A stretch of DNA of 64,000 nt from Austropuccinia psidii (taxonomy: Eukaryota; Basidiomycota; Pucciniomycetes; Pucciniales; Sphaerophragmiaceae), in contig JALGQZ010000009.1 of the NCBI GenBank assembly GCA_023105745.1, positions 10,142,937 to 10,206,936 of the forward strand. The letters run 5' to 3'. A program made the translations under genes and the position numbers. How positions within the stretch are numbered: position 1 is the stretch's first letter; the number at the start of each line of letters is the position of its first letter. Below are positions 38,497 through 49,797 of this stretch, piece after piece. The notes below the pieces were generated by a model that was not told the DNA's origin, did not search any database, and saw only the letters and a list, made by a program, of their open reading frames with translations.

Positions 38497-39840
38497 TAAT
38501 ATTCCTCCAGAAAAGGATACAAAATCCCGAAGAAGTCAAGCTTTTCTAACTCCTGCATCAAGGGCTCCTCTTGACTGCACACCATCAGTTCCTTGACTGA
38601 GTCAAGATTTGGACAGAGTACCACCAATGGAAGGAGAAGAACCCTTCAGAAGAGGATGTATGAAGTCAAGAAGATCAAAATAATTCTATGGCTTTCTGGG
38701 TGGCTATCCAAGAATTTATCAAGCGCCTAGAAGTAGATTGGGGGAAACTGAATATGAGGAGGGGGAGGAGTCTGAGGAAGAGGAAGAGTATGAGAAGACT
38801 GAAGTGGATGCTGCCTTGGAAGGTGCCCCTGAAGCTTTTGAGGCTCCAAATCTAGCCCTTTCTAATCAACCTCTTGTCTCTCAAGCTGAACCAAATTTCC
38901 TGAAGATGATGGAGAAGAGGACTCAATTCATGGGAAAAATAGCTCAATCAGTTTCCCCAGGGACAATTCCAGAGCCCCAGCATTCAAGACTCCTTCCATG
39001 AAGTCACCTGATTCTTTTGATGGTACTCAATCCCATAAATTAAGAGGATTTATCTCATCCTTTCAATTAATGTTCCATAATGACCCCTCAAACGTCTTCT
39101 ATGACAGGAAGAAAATTCTTTACTCAAATTTCATTCTCACTGGTAGAGCTAGAAAACTGATTGAGCCATATCTCTCAAATATCTTGAATGAAAACCCAAC
39201 TTATCTCCTGAATAACTGGAAGTTGTTTGAAGCCCAGTTATCCACTCTGTTTGATGACCCCAATCAAGTAAGTAAAGCTGGAAAATAGTTGGATTATTAA
39301 GCATGAAGTAAAGTGGTCATTTCTCATTGTACATTTTTGATTCAAGAAGCTTAATTTTGATAATTGGAGATTGGGGAGAAAGGCCATATTACCATGTTTA
39401 TATGAGAGGCTTGGCCTCAAGACTATTGGACCAATTGGATTTTTTCCCTGGTAATTTTGATATCCTTGAAGAATTGATGGATATTACCTTGGATTTAGAC
39501 CCCAGGTACCATGAGAGTCAGAAGGAAAATGGTAGTAATCAAGAGAAAAAGCATCCAGTCACTGGATCCAATTCCTTCAGGCCTCCTTAAGATTCATCTT
39601 TCAAAAAGCCTCATAAGAATAAGAATATGAAAAGGAAGAATTCTCAAGTTTCTAAGGATAAGCCTCATGCTGCTCTCCTCAATAAGGAAAAAAAATTAAT
39701 TCATTCTGAAAAGCTGAGGAGGACTTGAGTATTTTTATGCACTTATTGTGGTGGAAAGAACATAATTGAAAAGTGCTTCGAGAGGCCTCAGAATAGGCCT
39801 GGGTAATCAAGAGGCTTCCCCCAAAAGTAGGGATGATCCT
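38497..39840 (+). pseudogene. Ty3/gypsy Gag pseudogene
   Basis: Gag forms the retroelement particle and binds its RNA. In order: a basic N-terminal part (KSRRSQAFLTPASRAPLD); an acidic stretch (38,738 on: EYEEGEESEEEEEYEKTEVD); a capsid-like region (38,998-39,288: SPDSFDGTQSHKLRGFISSF, LYSNFILTGRARKLIEPYLS); a continuation after a frameshift (39,327-39,590: GDWGERPYYHVYMRGLASRL); and a nucleocapsid knuckle near 39,738, CTYCGGKNIIEKC. The His expected in the CCHC knuckle is Asn. Several stops and at least two frameshifts make it non-functional. Confidence 0.8.
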
Positions 39841-39879
39841 GAGTGGGAATCATTATGTGTTCAATAGTTTTTAATTATT

Positions 39880-42800
39880 TCCTTCAAGATCACAATTGTA
39901 CACTCTGAATAATATTGTCAAGAAATCTTGGAATTTTCTTATTTTATCTTCTGTCTCTGATATTATTATAATATTCTCATTGATTCTGGTGCCAAAAACT
40001 CTGTTATTGTAAAGAATTTTGCTCTCAAGTACTTATTTACTATTTCAAAGCTCCCTGAAAAGATTCCTATTTTCATTTTGGATTTAAATGAATCCACTTT
40101 CTTTTTCATCAGACACTATACCAAGTGGGTTGTTGTTTTGCCTTGATTTTCAAGATTTGAATGGGACGTTTTTATCATATATTCCCCAAGGGAGAAGACC
40201 TCACCTTGGGCTATGATTTCCTTTAAAATCTCAATCCCATTATTTATTGGAACAATCAATTGACAACCAATGATTCTAGTCATAAGTATTCTAGTGGTAC
40301 GAGTTCTTCTACTATTAATGACCCTGCCACTGCTGTAAATGGTGTAGCTCTGGTTGGTGAACTTAAGACACATTCCCTTCCTTCTTCTGTTCATATTCCT
40401 CTCATCATTCCCTATCAGTAATTATTTCCATCAAGAGATAAATTCTTCAAAGAGATAGAACATGATGACCAATATGTTGCTATATCTTCACTTCATCTCT
40501 TTGAAGGGGATATGGACCTTCCTCCTTTATCCTTTGATGCCTTCCTGGAGAAGCAGGGGTATGAGGACAAAGAGCAATAATAAATTGAAGCTTTGCCAAA
40601 GGTAGTCCCTCCTCCTTATAGCCAATGTTTGCATGTATTCCCCCAGGTGAAAGATGAGAAACCTCCCCCACACCACACCTGTGATCATCATATTGAGCTG
40701 GAGGGGTTTCTACCTCCAGCTAGTCTTATCTACTCTCTATCAAACAATGGGTTAGAAACACTGTGGTCACAAATTTCAAAGAATGTAAATAAAGGCTTCA
40801 TTAGTCAAAGTTCTTCTTCAAAAGGAGAACCTGTCTTTTTTGTCAAGAAAAGGGATGGTGGCCTTTGATTGTGTGTTGTCTACCTCAAATTCATTTCTGT
40901 CACTAGAAATAACATGTATCCTGTTCCTCCAATGAACCAGCTTCTTACCATATTTAACAGTCCCACTCTCTTCTCCAAAATAGATCTGTATGGTGCTTAT
41001 AATTTCCTGAGAATTAAATAAGAGGATGGGAACTTAACTTTCTTTTAGAACCAAATATGGTAGTTATGAGTATTTGGCTCTTCCATTTGGTTTGACCAAT
41101 TTTCCTGATTCATTCCAAAATCTTTTGAATTATATCTTTGCAGATTTTTTGTATATTTTTGAAGTAGTCTCCTTAGATGACATTATGGTCTTCTCTAGCT
41201 CTGAGGAGGAAAATTTCAAACATGTGGTCTCTGTCCTCCATAGACTGGGAGACAATACCCTGTTTGCTAAAGCCTGAGAGTGTGTATTCCATGCCTCAAG
41301 TGTGGAATACTTGGGCTATGTTCTTTCAAGTGATGTCCTAAATATGTATTCTTCAAAATTTTAACAAATTTTCAATTGGCCTCATCCCAAAAACATCAAG
41401 TCCCTTCAATCTTTTGTTGGCTTTGGCAATTTCTACTGTTGTTTCATTAAAAATTATTCCAAAAAAATCACTCTTCTCACTTCCCTTCTCAGAGAAGATT
41501 CTCCTTTTATCTTCAATGAGGAAGCTCTTAGTAAGCTTCAAATACTCAAAGAATCTTTCACCACTTCTGCCATCCTTTCTCATTTTACACCTTCTCTACC
41601 AACTATTGTAGAGACTTATGCTTCTTATTATTCCTTGGGTGCTTTACTGAGTCAGGTGAATGACTCAGGAAAGCATCTCATTAAATTTGATAGTCAGAAG
41701 TGTTTTCCAGCTGAGATCAACTATCAAATCAATGAAAAGGAGCTCCTTGACATAGTTTTGGCTCTCAAGTACAGGAGATCTCTCGGTATTTCTCTTTCCA
41801 ATACTTTTTCAGTCTTGGAAGACTATTCCTGTCTTCATTATTTCATGTCTTCTAAGGTTATTACTGACCATCAAGCCCATTGGGCTGAATTTCACTTTGA
41901 ACTCCATTTCACTATCACTTACCAGATGCTTTGTTGTTTTTGAATGATGTATACCCAGAGAGGGGGGTGGACTTCATTATCAAGAATCCTCAAAGTCTTC
42001 ATCTAATTCCTAAGCAATATGAAATTAAGTAATCAATATTCTTCTCACTCAAGGCTAAAGCTTTCTCAGATTTGGTGGATAAGATTCAAAAAGAAGTATG
42101 GCAAGATAAAGACTCTTCAGAAATACTCAAAAAATTAGCCAAAGGTGAATCAGTTTCAGACTATCCTCTTGAGCCTCAAGCTAAATTTCTATTATTCAAG
42201 GATATAGTGGTTATTTCAAGAAATAATGAAATTTAACTGAAAATTCTTCAAAATCCTCATGAACCACCATTTGCTGGCCATCCTGGTGAGGAGAATAACC
42301 TCAAACTCTTCAAGAGGTATTTTTACTGGGCCTGAATGAATCAAATCACCAATGACTATGTGTACTCATGTCAGCAATTTTCAAGAAACAAGAAAATTAA
42401 CCATAAGAAGTTTGGATTACTCAGGCCTCTTTCAATTCAATCTGGTCATTGGAATTCTTTATCAATGGACTATCTCACTCAATATCCACTGTTCAACTCG
42501 TTTGATTCAATTTTAGTAGCTGTGGATGGATTCTCAAAAACAGCAATGATTATTCCAGCATATTCAAAAATTACTTCCATGGATTTCTCTCAGATCTTCA
42601 TCAACCATGTCTTTTCCAAGCATATACTACCAGTAAGTATTGTCAGTTATAAATTTTACTTATTTGTTTCATCATTTGGGACATAATTAAGTCAGCACCT
42701 CAAGTTATCAAGAGATCTTTCAACCTTTTTTCACCCTGAAACAGATGGACAGACAGGGAGGGAAAGTAGAATAGTATAAAAGAATCTTTGGATGTATGAA

Positions 42801-43214
42801 AGTTACCATCAAGATGACTGGAACAACTTTCTCCATCTGGCTGAATTTTCCTACAATAATGCAGAACACTCATAAACAAACAATCACCCTTTTTCACCAT
42901 TTATGGAAGAAATCCCACCTTTGATTCAATCCATCTTTCTAAAGACAAACCTTCTGGAAAGCTATCATCAAAACTACAATCAGTATAGAAAGTTGTTAAG
43001 GAAGAATTTTAGTCAGAAATAAAGGGTTTCAAGAAGTATGAAGATAAAGCTAGGAAAATTCTTCCTGATTTTCAACATGGGGAAAAAGTATTTCTAGCCT
43101 CACAGAATTTCAATACTTCAAGACTCACCAAGAAGTTCTCAGAAAGATGAATGGGACTCTTTGAAGTCTTGAAGAAAATTGGAAGCCATGCATATAGCCT
43201 CACACCAGGGCAAA
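39880..43214 (+). pseudogene. Ty3/gypsy Pol pseudogene (protease, RT, RNase H, integrase), 3'-truncated
   Basis: Protease: LIDSGAKNSVIV near 39,975 with D-S-G. RT from about 40,690: PVFFVKKRDGGL, then FSKIDLYGAYNFLRIK with the motif A Asp kept, ALPFGLTNFPDSFQ, and SLDDIMVFS where the YxDD box normally begins with an aromatic residue. RNase H from about 41,600: TYASYYSLGALLSQ, where the first catalytic Asp (usual TDAS) is Tyr. Integrase from about 42,260: GHPGEENNLKLFKR; CQQFSRN with one zinc-binding Cys replaced by Phe; SMDYLTQYP with the first catalytic Asp; and VSIVSYKF where the second catalytic Asp is expected. Stops and shifts are frequent. The gene ends abruptly at 43,214 in KKIGSHAYSL, where CACTA sequence begins. 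No 3' LTR. Confidence 0.85.
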
Positions 43215-43764
43215 TGTCATGTCAATTCCTGGAAATTGACTTCACATCAAGGAAAAAATTCAAGCTCACGTCAAGCAAAAGTTAAGCATATGTCACACTC
43301 TGTTGCTAAACCACATCCTTTAACATCTACCAATATTGGTTTCCCATGCCTTCAACTGAAATTGCGCAGCCCATGAACTGCCCACAACAAGCCAAAGAGT
43401 GCTAAAAATAGCACAAGACCCACCTGTTTCCACATGCACAAATCAAAGAAGTCCTTCAGCCAGTATTGATGTAGAGGAGGGGTGTGTGACTTCCTCATTT
43501 CAGATTTGAATCAGCTCAGCATGAGAAGTATTGACAACTTGCTTGTGACACAGGTGGAGCCAGCTGCATAATGCTGCAGGTGTGGGTGTATGTGCGTAAG
43601 CGTGATACACACACAAGGGGAAAAGCATGTGCAGGCTTCATTTATGACGGGATTGACAATTTTCTTCTTCTGGTACAGGTTCCTAAGTGTGACATGCCCA
43701 CACAAAGGTAGAATAATCTGCAGGCTTAATTTTGAGTGGGATTAACAATTTGCATGTGACATGG

Positions 43765-45202
43765 TGTCAGCTGGAGTCTATGTTGAAGTAGTAATTACGC
43801 TATTTACAACTAAAACTATGACTGTGACACGTGTAAATCATTTTAAAAATAAGAGTTTTTGATAATATAATGGTTTATATAATAATAAAAGGGTTCTACT
43901 ATTGGAAAATGGTGGTGGTGAGCACTATTGAGAACCCTGGATGCAGTCTTACCAGTTGGATTACTATAATAAGTACTACAATAATTAAAATTATAATTAT
44001 ACCCTGATTATTACCCAAGAGTAAAACTTTTTTGGACAGTTTACTACGTAGGATATTCAAGAGCAGGAAGAGGAAGCAATTGTGGCTGTGAAAAGCCTCC
44101 TTTTTATCCTGAAATGGGGTGGAAAGGGTGCTAGACCTTTCCACGTAGAGGAAGTGAAGATTTTTTCACTATCTAGTACTGGATTGTGGTTTGCAAACAT
44201 CCTGTATAACCTGTATTGGGCTCAGATGTGGTTTGGAAACCACATCTGGGCAGTTTTCACCAATACAGGGTGAAAATTTTCATCTGGGGACCTCACAGCC
44301 TGATTCTGACGTGTATGACACGTAGAATGCTGTACAGAAACTGTATGGGACCCCAGTATTGACTGACATATGAGGTATTGAAGTAAAAACATGCTTCTTT
44401 GTCTATTTGACACCTCATATTCATGATTATGGGATGTTATCCCATGGTAAGGCTGTATATGACAGCAGGTGGGAATCTGGCCTTAAAACAGCCATAACTT
44501 TGTCAATTCTTGAGATATCAACCTAAACATTTGTTCAGTGTGTATCCCTGTGTGTGCTCTACACAATGCTACCTCATTTAATATGGTTATCATTAAATAT
44601 GGCAAAGTTATCCCATGTGCAAGACTTTTGTACATTTGCGTGTTTTAGGCAAAAAGCTGTAGTGAGCTTGTTTGCCCCATACCTTCTGCTGTAGTTGAGA
44701 TATGGGGAAATGGATGACACCATCAGATAGCCCTGATTGTGCTCTTTCCAAAAAGACCCCACTTCAAGTATCTCACACTAAAACTGTAGCAGTTAGATGG
44801 GAGGTGAATGTTTTGTACACCCTTATTTGGCCTGAAATTGACCTTAACTCCAGTAATATTGGTGCTAGCTCATTTTGGCTGGTACCATTGGATAGCACTG
44901 GCTTAGAGCTTCATTTTGAGTACCCATTTGATGGGGTTAAGCCTCCCCTTCTAGATTTTAGATGAGAGGTGAAAATTAAGGTTTATGCTCAGCAATGACT
45001 TTGAGCAGGAATAACTTTGTTATTTCTTGTCCTATGGTGATGGGACTTATGTTTTCAGAGAGAGGTGAGTTTCCTCTTTCTTTTGATAACTTTTGAGCTT
45101 ATTTGGATCAGTTCCATGTTTTGGTGGTATCTTGGCTATACCATTGGTTCATTGTATTTTGGCTGTCATGCTTGTGCTCTGGTTTTGAGTCACAGGCTGA
45201 CA
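43765..45202 (-). mobile_element. Solo LTR, alpha family copy 5, with CATGG target duplication
   Basis: 1,438 bp, from TGTCAGCTGGAGTCTATG to GAGTCACAGGCTGACA. It is flanked by CATGG at 43,760-43,764 and 45,203-45,207, a perfect 5-bp duplication. It is collinear with copies 2 and 4. It sits within a unit of the CACTA subterminal array, so it is younger than the array. Confidence 0.92.
44153..44276 (-). repeat. Three hairpins in alpha LTR copy 5
   Basis: AGTGAA/TTCACT at 44,153-44,170. A stem of two 12-base arms with a 2-base loop at 44,223-44,248 (left arm CAGATGTGGTTT). TTTTCACC/GGTGAAAA at 44,254-44,276 with a 7-base loop. Confidence 0.85.
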
Positions 45203-45480
45203 CATGGGTGGGCCCAGCCACAAAATTATGTGGGTGTGGAACTGTAAAATGCCCACAAAGGCAAAAGAATGTGTTAGCTTACTTTAGAAAAGGATTGAAA
45301 ATTTGAGGGAGACACCAGTGGAGCCAGCTGCACAATGCTGTGGGTGCATGTGCATGTGTGTAAGTGTGATACATGCACACAAAGGCAAAATCATGTGCAT
45401 TCCTCAGTTATGCAGGATTGGCCATTTGCAGGTTATGCAGGTGGAGCAATTTTGGATCCTGGGATATTTGAGTGTGAGTG

Positions 45481-46366
45481 TGTAATATGATCATTGAAAT
45501 TTGCTTATTCACACCATACCCAATGTCAACATGCTAAGTTATTTGTGGCCCTGTGAACTAATGGGCTTTACTGGTCAAAATGGAAAATTACTGTCACCAA
45601 GTCTTGAGGCAGTTATTTCTCTGGGAGAAATCCTAATGAATCTGAGAGAATTGCATTATTGTGTTACTCTATTTTCAGACAAGATTAATATACTAAATAT
45701 TCTGAAATAAGGGGTTTATCATTACAAGCAGTGCACATGAAATCACTTTATTATCATACAATCCACAGTGAAATTCTATTTATTATCCATATATAATCAA
45801 GTGTCCATCATAAAAACCAACAGCTTCAAAAGTTTTTAGATGAGGCCAATATAGTAAAAATTTCAAACCAATCTTCAAAGTTTTTAAGATCAGAAAGTTT
45901 TTGTTCAGCATGAAAGATGGATCAGAGACTTTGAATATGCTTTTAATAATATCAAATTGTTTTTATTCATCCCACAGAAAAAATAATACACTATTTCTGA
46001 ATTTTTTGGTTTGACTTGAATAGATATTGCTGTTGAAATTGATTTTTGAAGCTGGAAACTAACAAGGTGGGATGACCTGTGGACTGTACCATAGTGTATA
46101 AGCTGATCCAAGGAATTATTTCCCTTGCTTAATGAAAAGTGTGTAAGTACTAAACCAGGGGATAATAAACTTGTTGGTCATGGTGAAGTGGTTTATTAAG
46201 TTTTTACTTATTTCCCAGGGAAGGAGGCTGTGATTGGAAATGTTGTCTTATTTCACATGGGGCTGATTGGAATTCCAGGAGAATGGAAGGGCGGAAAATC
46301 AACAGATATGCTTAATTAAAATTTTATCTATATCACCTCTTCAGAGTTACAAGATGTTGGTCTTAT
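45481..46366 (-). other. CACTA copy 1 non-coding tail next to the transposase stop
   Basis: Collinear with 48,911-49,797 of copy 2 (for example CATTGAAATTTGCTTATTCA against CATTGAAATTGGCTTATTCA), offset about 3,430 bp. No coding content. Confidence 0.75.
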
Positions 46367-48066
46367 TCAGTTCATGTGTATAATCAATGTTAATATATTT
46401 CTCTTATTCATTATCCTACATATTTTGTTATTTTTTGTCATCTTTGCAAGTACTCCAATGAAGCGCTCATACCCCCATGTGGATGAGGCTTGTGTTGGTC
46501 CCCAGAATTGGAAGTGTTTTGTAATATGATCAGAAAAATGATTATTTGGTTTACTTTCCAGTTTTGGGAACATGTGTTGATTGTACAGGAAGAATCTTTT
46601 CCAATGTTCAGCAAATGTAGTTACATTATCCACTGAAACTGTCAAGCTTGTTGCAATGTTGATAGCACTAATCAATTGGATGTATTTTTTGTAAATTCAT
46701 TTGCAAGGTCTTCAGATTTACCCATTTTCCTTTTGTGTATTGGGGGAATTGTGTTCATTTAATGACAACCTTTGACGGAGCATTACAAATGGAATTTAGG
46801 CCTTGTATAGGAGGTCTCCTTAGGTGTCTTTTAAGCTACCATGAGAGGGGAAACCCATTTTGAGGATAAGTCTTGTCTATGATGATGAAATTATGTTATC
46901 AGATATGATTTTTCAGAGATTCTCCAGAGCCTCACCCTTGATCTGGTGAGCAGTGAGTGCACTGATATCCAACCCAGAGGGGTATTGAGAAGTGGGGAAG
47001 AAATCTGCATCAATTGAGGGAATCTCCACAGAACCACTAGCGGGATGATGTGGGTGAGGGTTGGGCATTGGGAAGTAATTTTGTCAGGTGGAAGTAGTGG
47101 TGAGTGACTCAATTATTGTTTTTGCTGCATATATTCTCAGGAAGTGGGTCTCTCTCAATGTGATTTGTTCAAGAGGGCTGTTGGAGTTCATGGAGTCTGA
47201 GTCTGAACTGTTTCTTTCATTGGATTTCCTGCATTACCTCATGTATATTTTTGATTTGACCTCCAGAATGCACAATTTGAAAGTTGCCTTGTTTTTCAGA
47301 ATTTCAAGTACAAAATTATGCATTATTTCAAAATTAGCCATTCTGGTTGCATCCCAATACAGAAGGTCTTCCATAATTGAATGTTGCACTCCATACTCAG
47401 AAAAAACTGCTTGTTGTTTTGGAGTTTCCCAAAGAAATGTTTCAATAGTTAATTTATTATTTTGGTATGAGTGTGTTTAGTGAAATTGACGACAAATTTC
47501 TTTGATTTGACCCTTGTGAATAAAGCAAAAATTACAAAAGTGGTTGCCTGAATGAGAAATAAATCCAATAAGATTGTGCCTGGAAGCCACATCTTCAAGG
47601 GCCTTGAAAATGGCAACATGGATCAAGGATCCTAAATGATTTGCTGAGGTGGGTGGAAGATGGTAACCTTTTACACAGTTCTGTGAGCTCCTTGACGAGT
47701 AGAATTAAGAGGTAATTCAATTGGAGGGAAGTTGGCTCCTTTGATCCAGGGATGATCCCTGAAACATAGAAAATTTCTGGATTCAATCTTTCTTTTGGGG
47801 GGAGATTAAGATAAATTAGCATGATAGGTGCAATTCTGGCCAAGCAGCTTGACTTTCCATGTTAATTAAACCAGTCCACATAAATCAAGAAGGACATTAC
47901 ACTGGGAATGGACATGAATGAGGGGTCATTGATATTTCTGGTGCCAGTGAAGCATCTTCAGACAAATCCAACCCAGAGTCAATATTTGAGGGAACCTTCA
48001 GATTTTGGGGATTGTTGATGTTGATGCAGAACTTCCATAATTCCAGTCCACTCACCGGGGAAAATT
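46367..48066 (-). pseudogene. CACTA Tnp2-type transposase pseudogene, copy 1, N-terminally truncated
   Basis: Tnp2 transposases cut and integrate CACTA elements. From the right: RCFTGTRNINDPSFMSI, VDWFN and the block RIAPIMLIYLNLPPKERLNP with VSGIIPGSKEPTSLQLNYLL (47,595-47,843); a decayed middle; and the C-terminal block SAINIATSLTVSVDNVTTFA and KPNNHFSDHITKHFQFWGPT with WGYERFIGVLAKM, ending at 46,367. Several frameshifts and stops break the reading. It is cut at 48,066, where the subterminal repeat of the second copy starts, so residues before GIMEILHQHQQ of copy 2 are missing. Confidence 0.8.
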
Positions 48067-48910
48067 TTGCGTCAATTGTCGGCAATTGACTTCATGTCAA
48101 GCTCATGTCAAGCAAAAATAAAGCAAACGTTGAGCACACGTCAAACTCTGTTCTTACACCAAATCCTGTGACATCCACCAATATTGGTTCCCCTGTTCCC
48201 TCAACTGATATTCCTCACCACCCAATTGTCCCGCAACCATCCAAAGGCTGGTAAAAGCTACAAGACCCGCCTGTTTCCACATGCACACATTGAAGAGGTC
48301 CTTCAGCCAGTCTTGATGTAGATAAGGGGTGTGTGACTTCCCCAGGTCATCCATGAAAGGACTCGGCCTCAGCGGGTGACACTGGTGGAGCCCACCGCAC
48401 AATACTGCGGGTGCGTGTGTGTCTGTGTGATGCGCACACCACGGCCAAATGATGTATTCTCCAAATTGTTTGTAGCCATGAATCCACTCAGCATGAGCAG
48501 GTGACATGGTTAGAGCCCACCACATAATGCAGGGGGTTCATAGGTGTGACAAATGCCCACAAAGGCAAAAGCTTGTGAGGGCCTAATGTCAAGCGGCATT
48601 GGCCATTTGTGGGTAACACATGTGCAACCACCCGTGGAGGGTGCGTTTCCAGTTGCATGTGTGTGTGTGCGGGGGCAGGTGCGTATTTGTGAGACATGCG
48701 CAAGAAGGCAAGAGCATGTGCGGGGGTATTTTTTTGAAACCTACCTGCACAAAGCACTCATTAGGGCATGTGACCAGTACCATGCAGCTTACAAACATCC
48801 AAACTCTCATGGAAGAAATGTAATGCTGAGGCCCAGTTGGATTATGGGCCTATTCCCCTTCCAACATGATGATGGCGCAGTTGGGTCATCTTAGATCCTG
48901 TGATATGTGA
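48067..48910. repeat. CACTA copy 2 subterminal region with tandem units
   Basis: Starts GTCAATTGTCGGCAATTGAC. The first 300 bases match 43,216-43,510 (TTTCCACATGCACA, GTCCTTCAGCCAGT). Three GC-rich units follow at about 48,376, 48,501 and 48,612, spaced 110-125 bp, sharing GTGACA.GG, GAGCCCACC and CACAAAGGCAAAAGC-type blocks. Long open stretches here on both strands (up to 123 codons) come from repeat composition and are not called as genes. Confidence 0.65.
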
Positions 48911-49797
48911 GTGTGTGGGTTATTTGATCATTGAAATTGGCTTATTCACACCATACCGAATGTCAAAATAGTAATTTCCTTGTGTCCATGTGAACTAATG
49001 GGCTTTGCTTGTCACAATGGCATTTCACTGTCACCAAATACTGAGACAGTTATTTCTCTGGAAAAAAGCCTAATGAAGCTCACAGAATTCCATGATTGTA
49101 TCACTATAGTTTCAGAAAGAATTTACACTAAATATCATCAAATAACTGCTTTATCATTACAAGAAGTCCACATGACATCACTTTGTTATCATACAATCCA
49201 CAGTGAACTTCTATTTCTTCTTCAGATATAATCAAGTATCCATCATCAAAACCAAGAGCTTTATAAATCTTGAGATGCCGCCAATCTTCTAAGTTTTAAG
49301 ATCAGAAAGTTATTATTCAGCATTCAAGATGGCTCAGAGACTTTAGAAATGCTATTTATAATACCAAATTGTCGTGAGTTGCCCCTCTGAAAACATATCA
49401 CACTGTTGCTGAAATTTTTTGGTTTCAGTTGAAAATATGTTGTTCCGAATATTAATTATTGAAACTGGGAAATACCAAGGTGAGATAATCCTTGAAGTGG
49501 GATGACTTTTGGATTTTACAGTAGTGTCTAGGCTGATCCATTCAGCTATTTCCCTTGTTGAATGAAAATATTGTAAGTACCCAACCAGGAAATCATAGTT
49601 TTGTTGGTCATTGCAGGATGGTTTGTTATATTTTTGGTGATTGGAAAGTGCAGGCGGGTGAAATCTAAAAAGTGGTTTTATTTCACATGAGATGGATGGG
49701 GATTTCAGGAGAAAAGAAAGGTTGGAACATTGACAGATATGTTGAAGTAAGGTTTTAGCTACATCATATATTCAGAGCTTCAAGAAGTTAGTCTCAT
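48911..49797 (-). other. CACTA copy 2 non-coding tail next to the transposase stop
   Basis: Counterpart of 45,481-46,366, diverged by point changes and small indels. No gene. Confidence 0.75.

Larger units (their letters stand above)
43215..45480. repeat. CACTA copy 1 subterminal region with about 120-bp units, split by an alpha LTR
   Basis: Begins TCAATTCCTGGAAATTGACT, as CACTA copy 2 does at 48,068. After a unique 330 bp come imperfect units led by GTGACA.GGTGGAGCC and containing AATGCTG.GGGTGT and CACAAAGGCAAAA: about 43,545, 43,669, 43,756 (continued at 45,208 after the LTR), 45,307 and a partial one at 45,432. Subterminal arrays of this kind are typical of CACTA elements, where they bind the transposase complex (family knowledge). 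The alpha LTR at 43,765-45,202 interrupts one unit. Confidence 0.65.

Noticed and set aside
47088..47480. 130-codon plus-strand open frame
   Set aside because: Antisense to the Tnp2 pseudogene of CACTA copy 1; the minus strand carries the family motifs.
48154..48894. Open frames of 113-123 codons on both strands
   Set aside because: They lie across the GC-rich subterminal repeat units; openness on both strands over repeats reflects composition. No protein motif.
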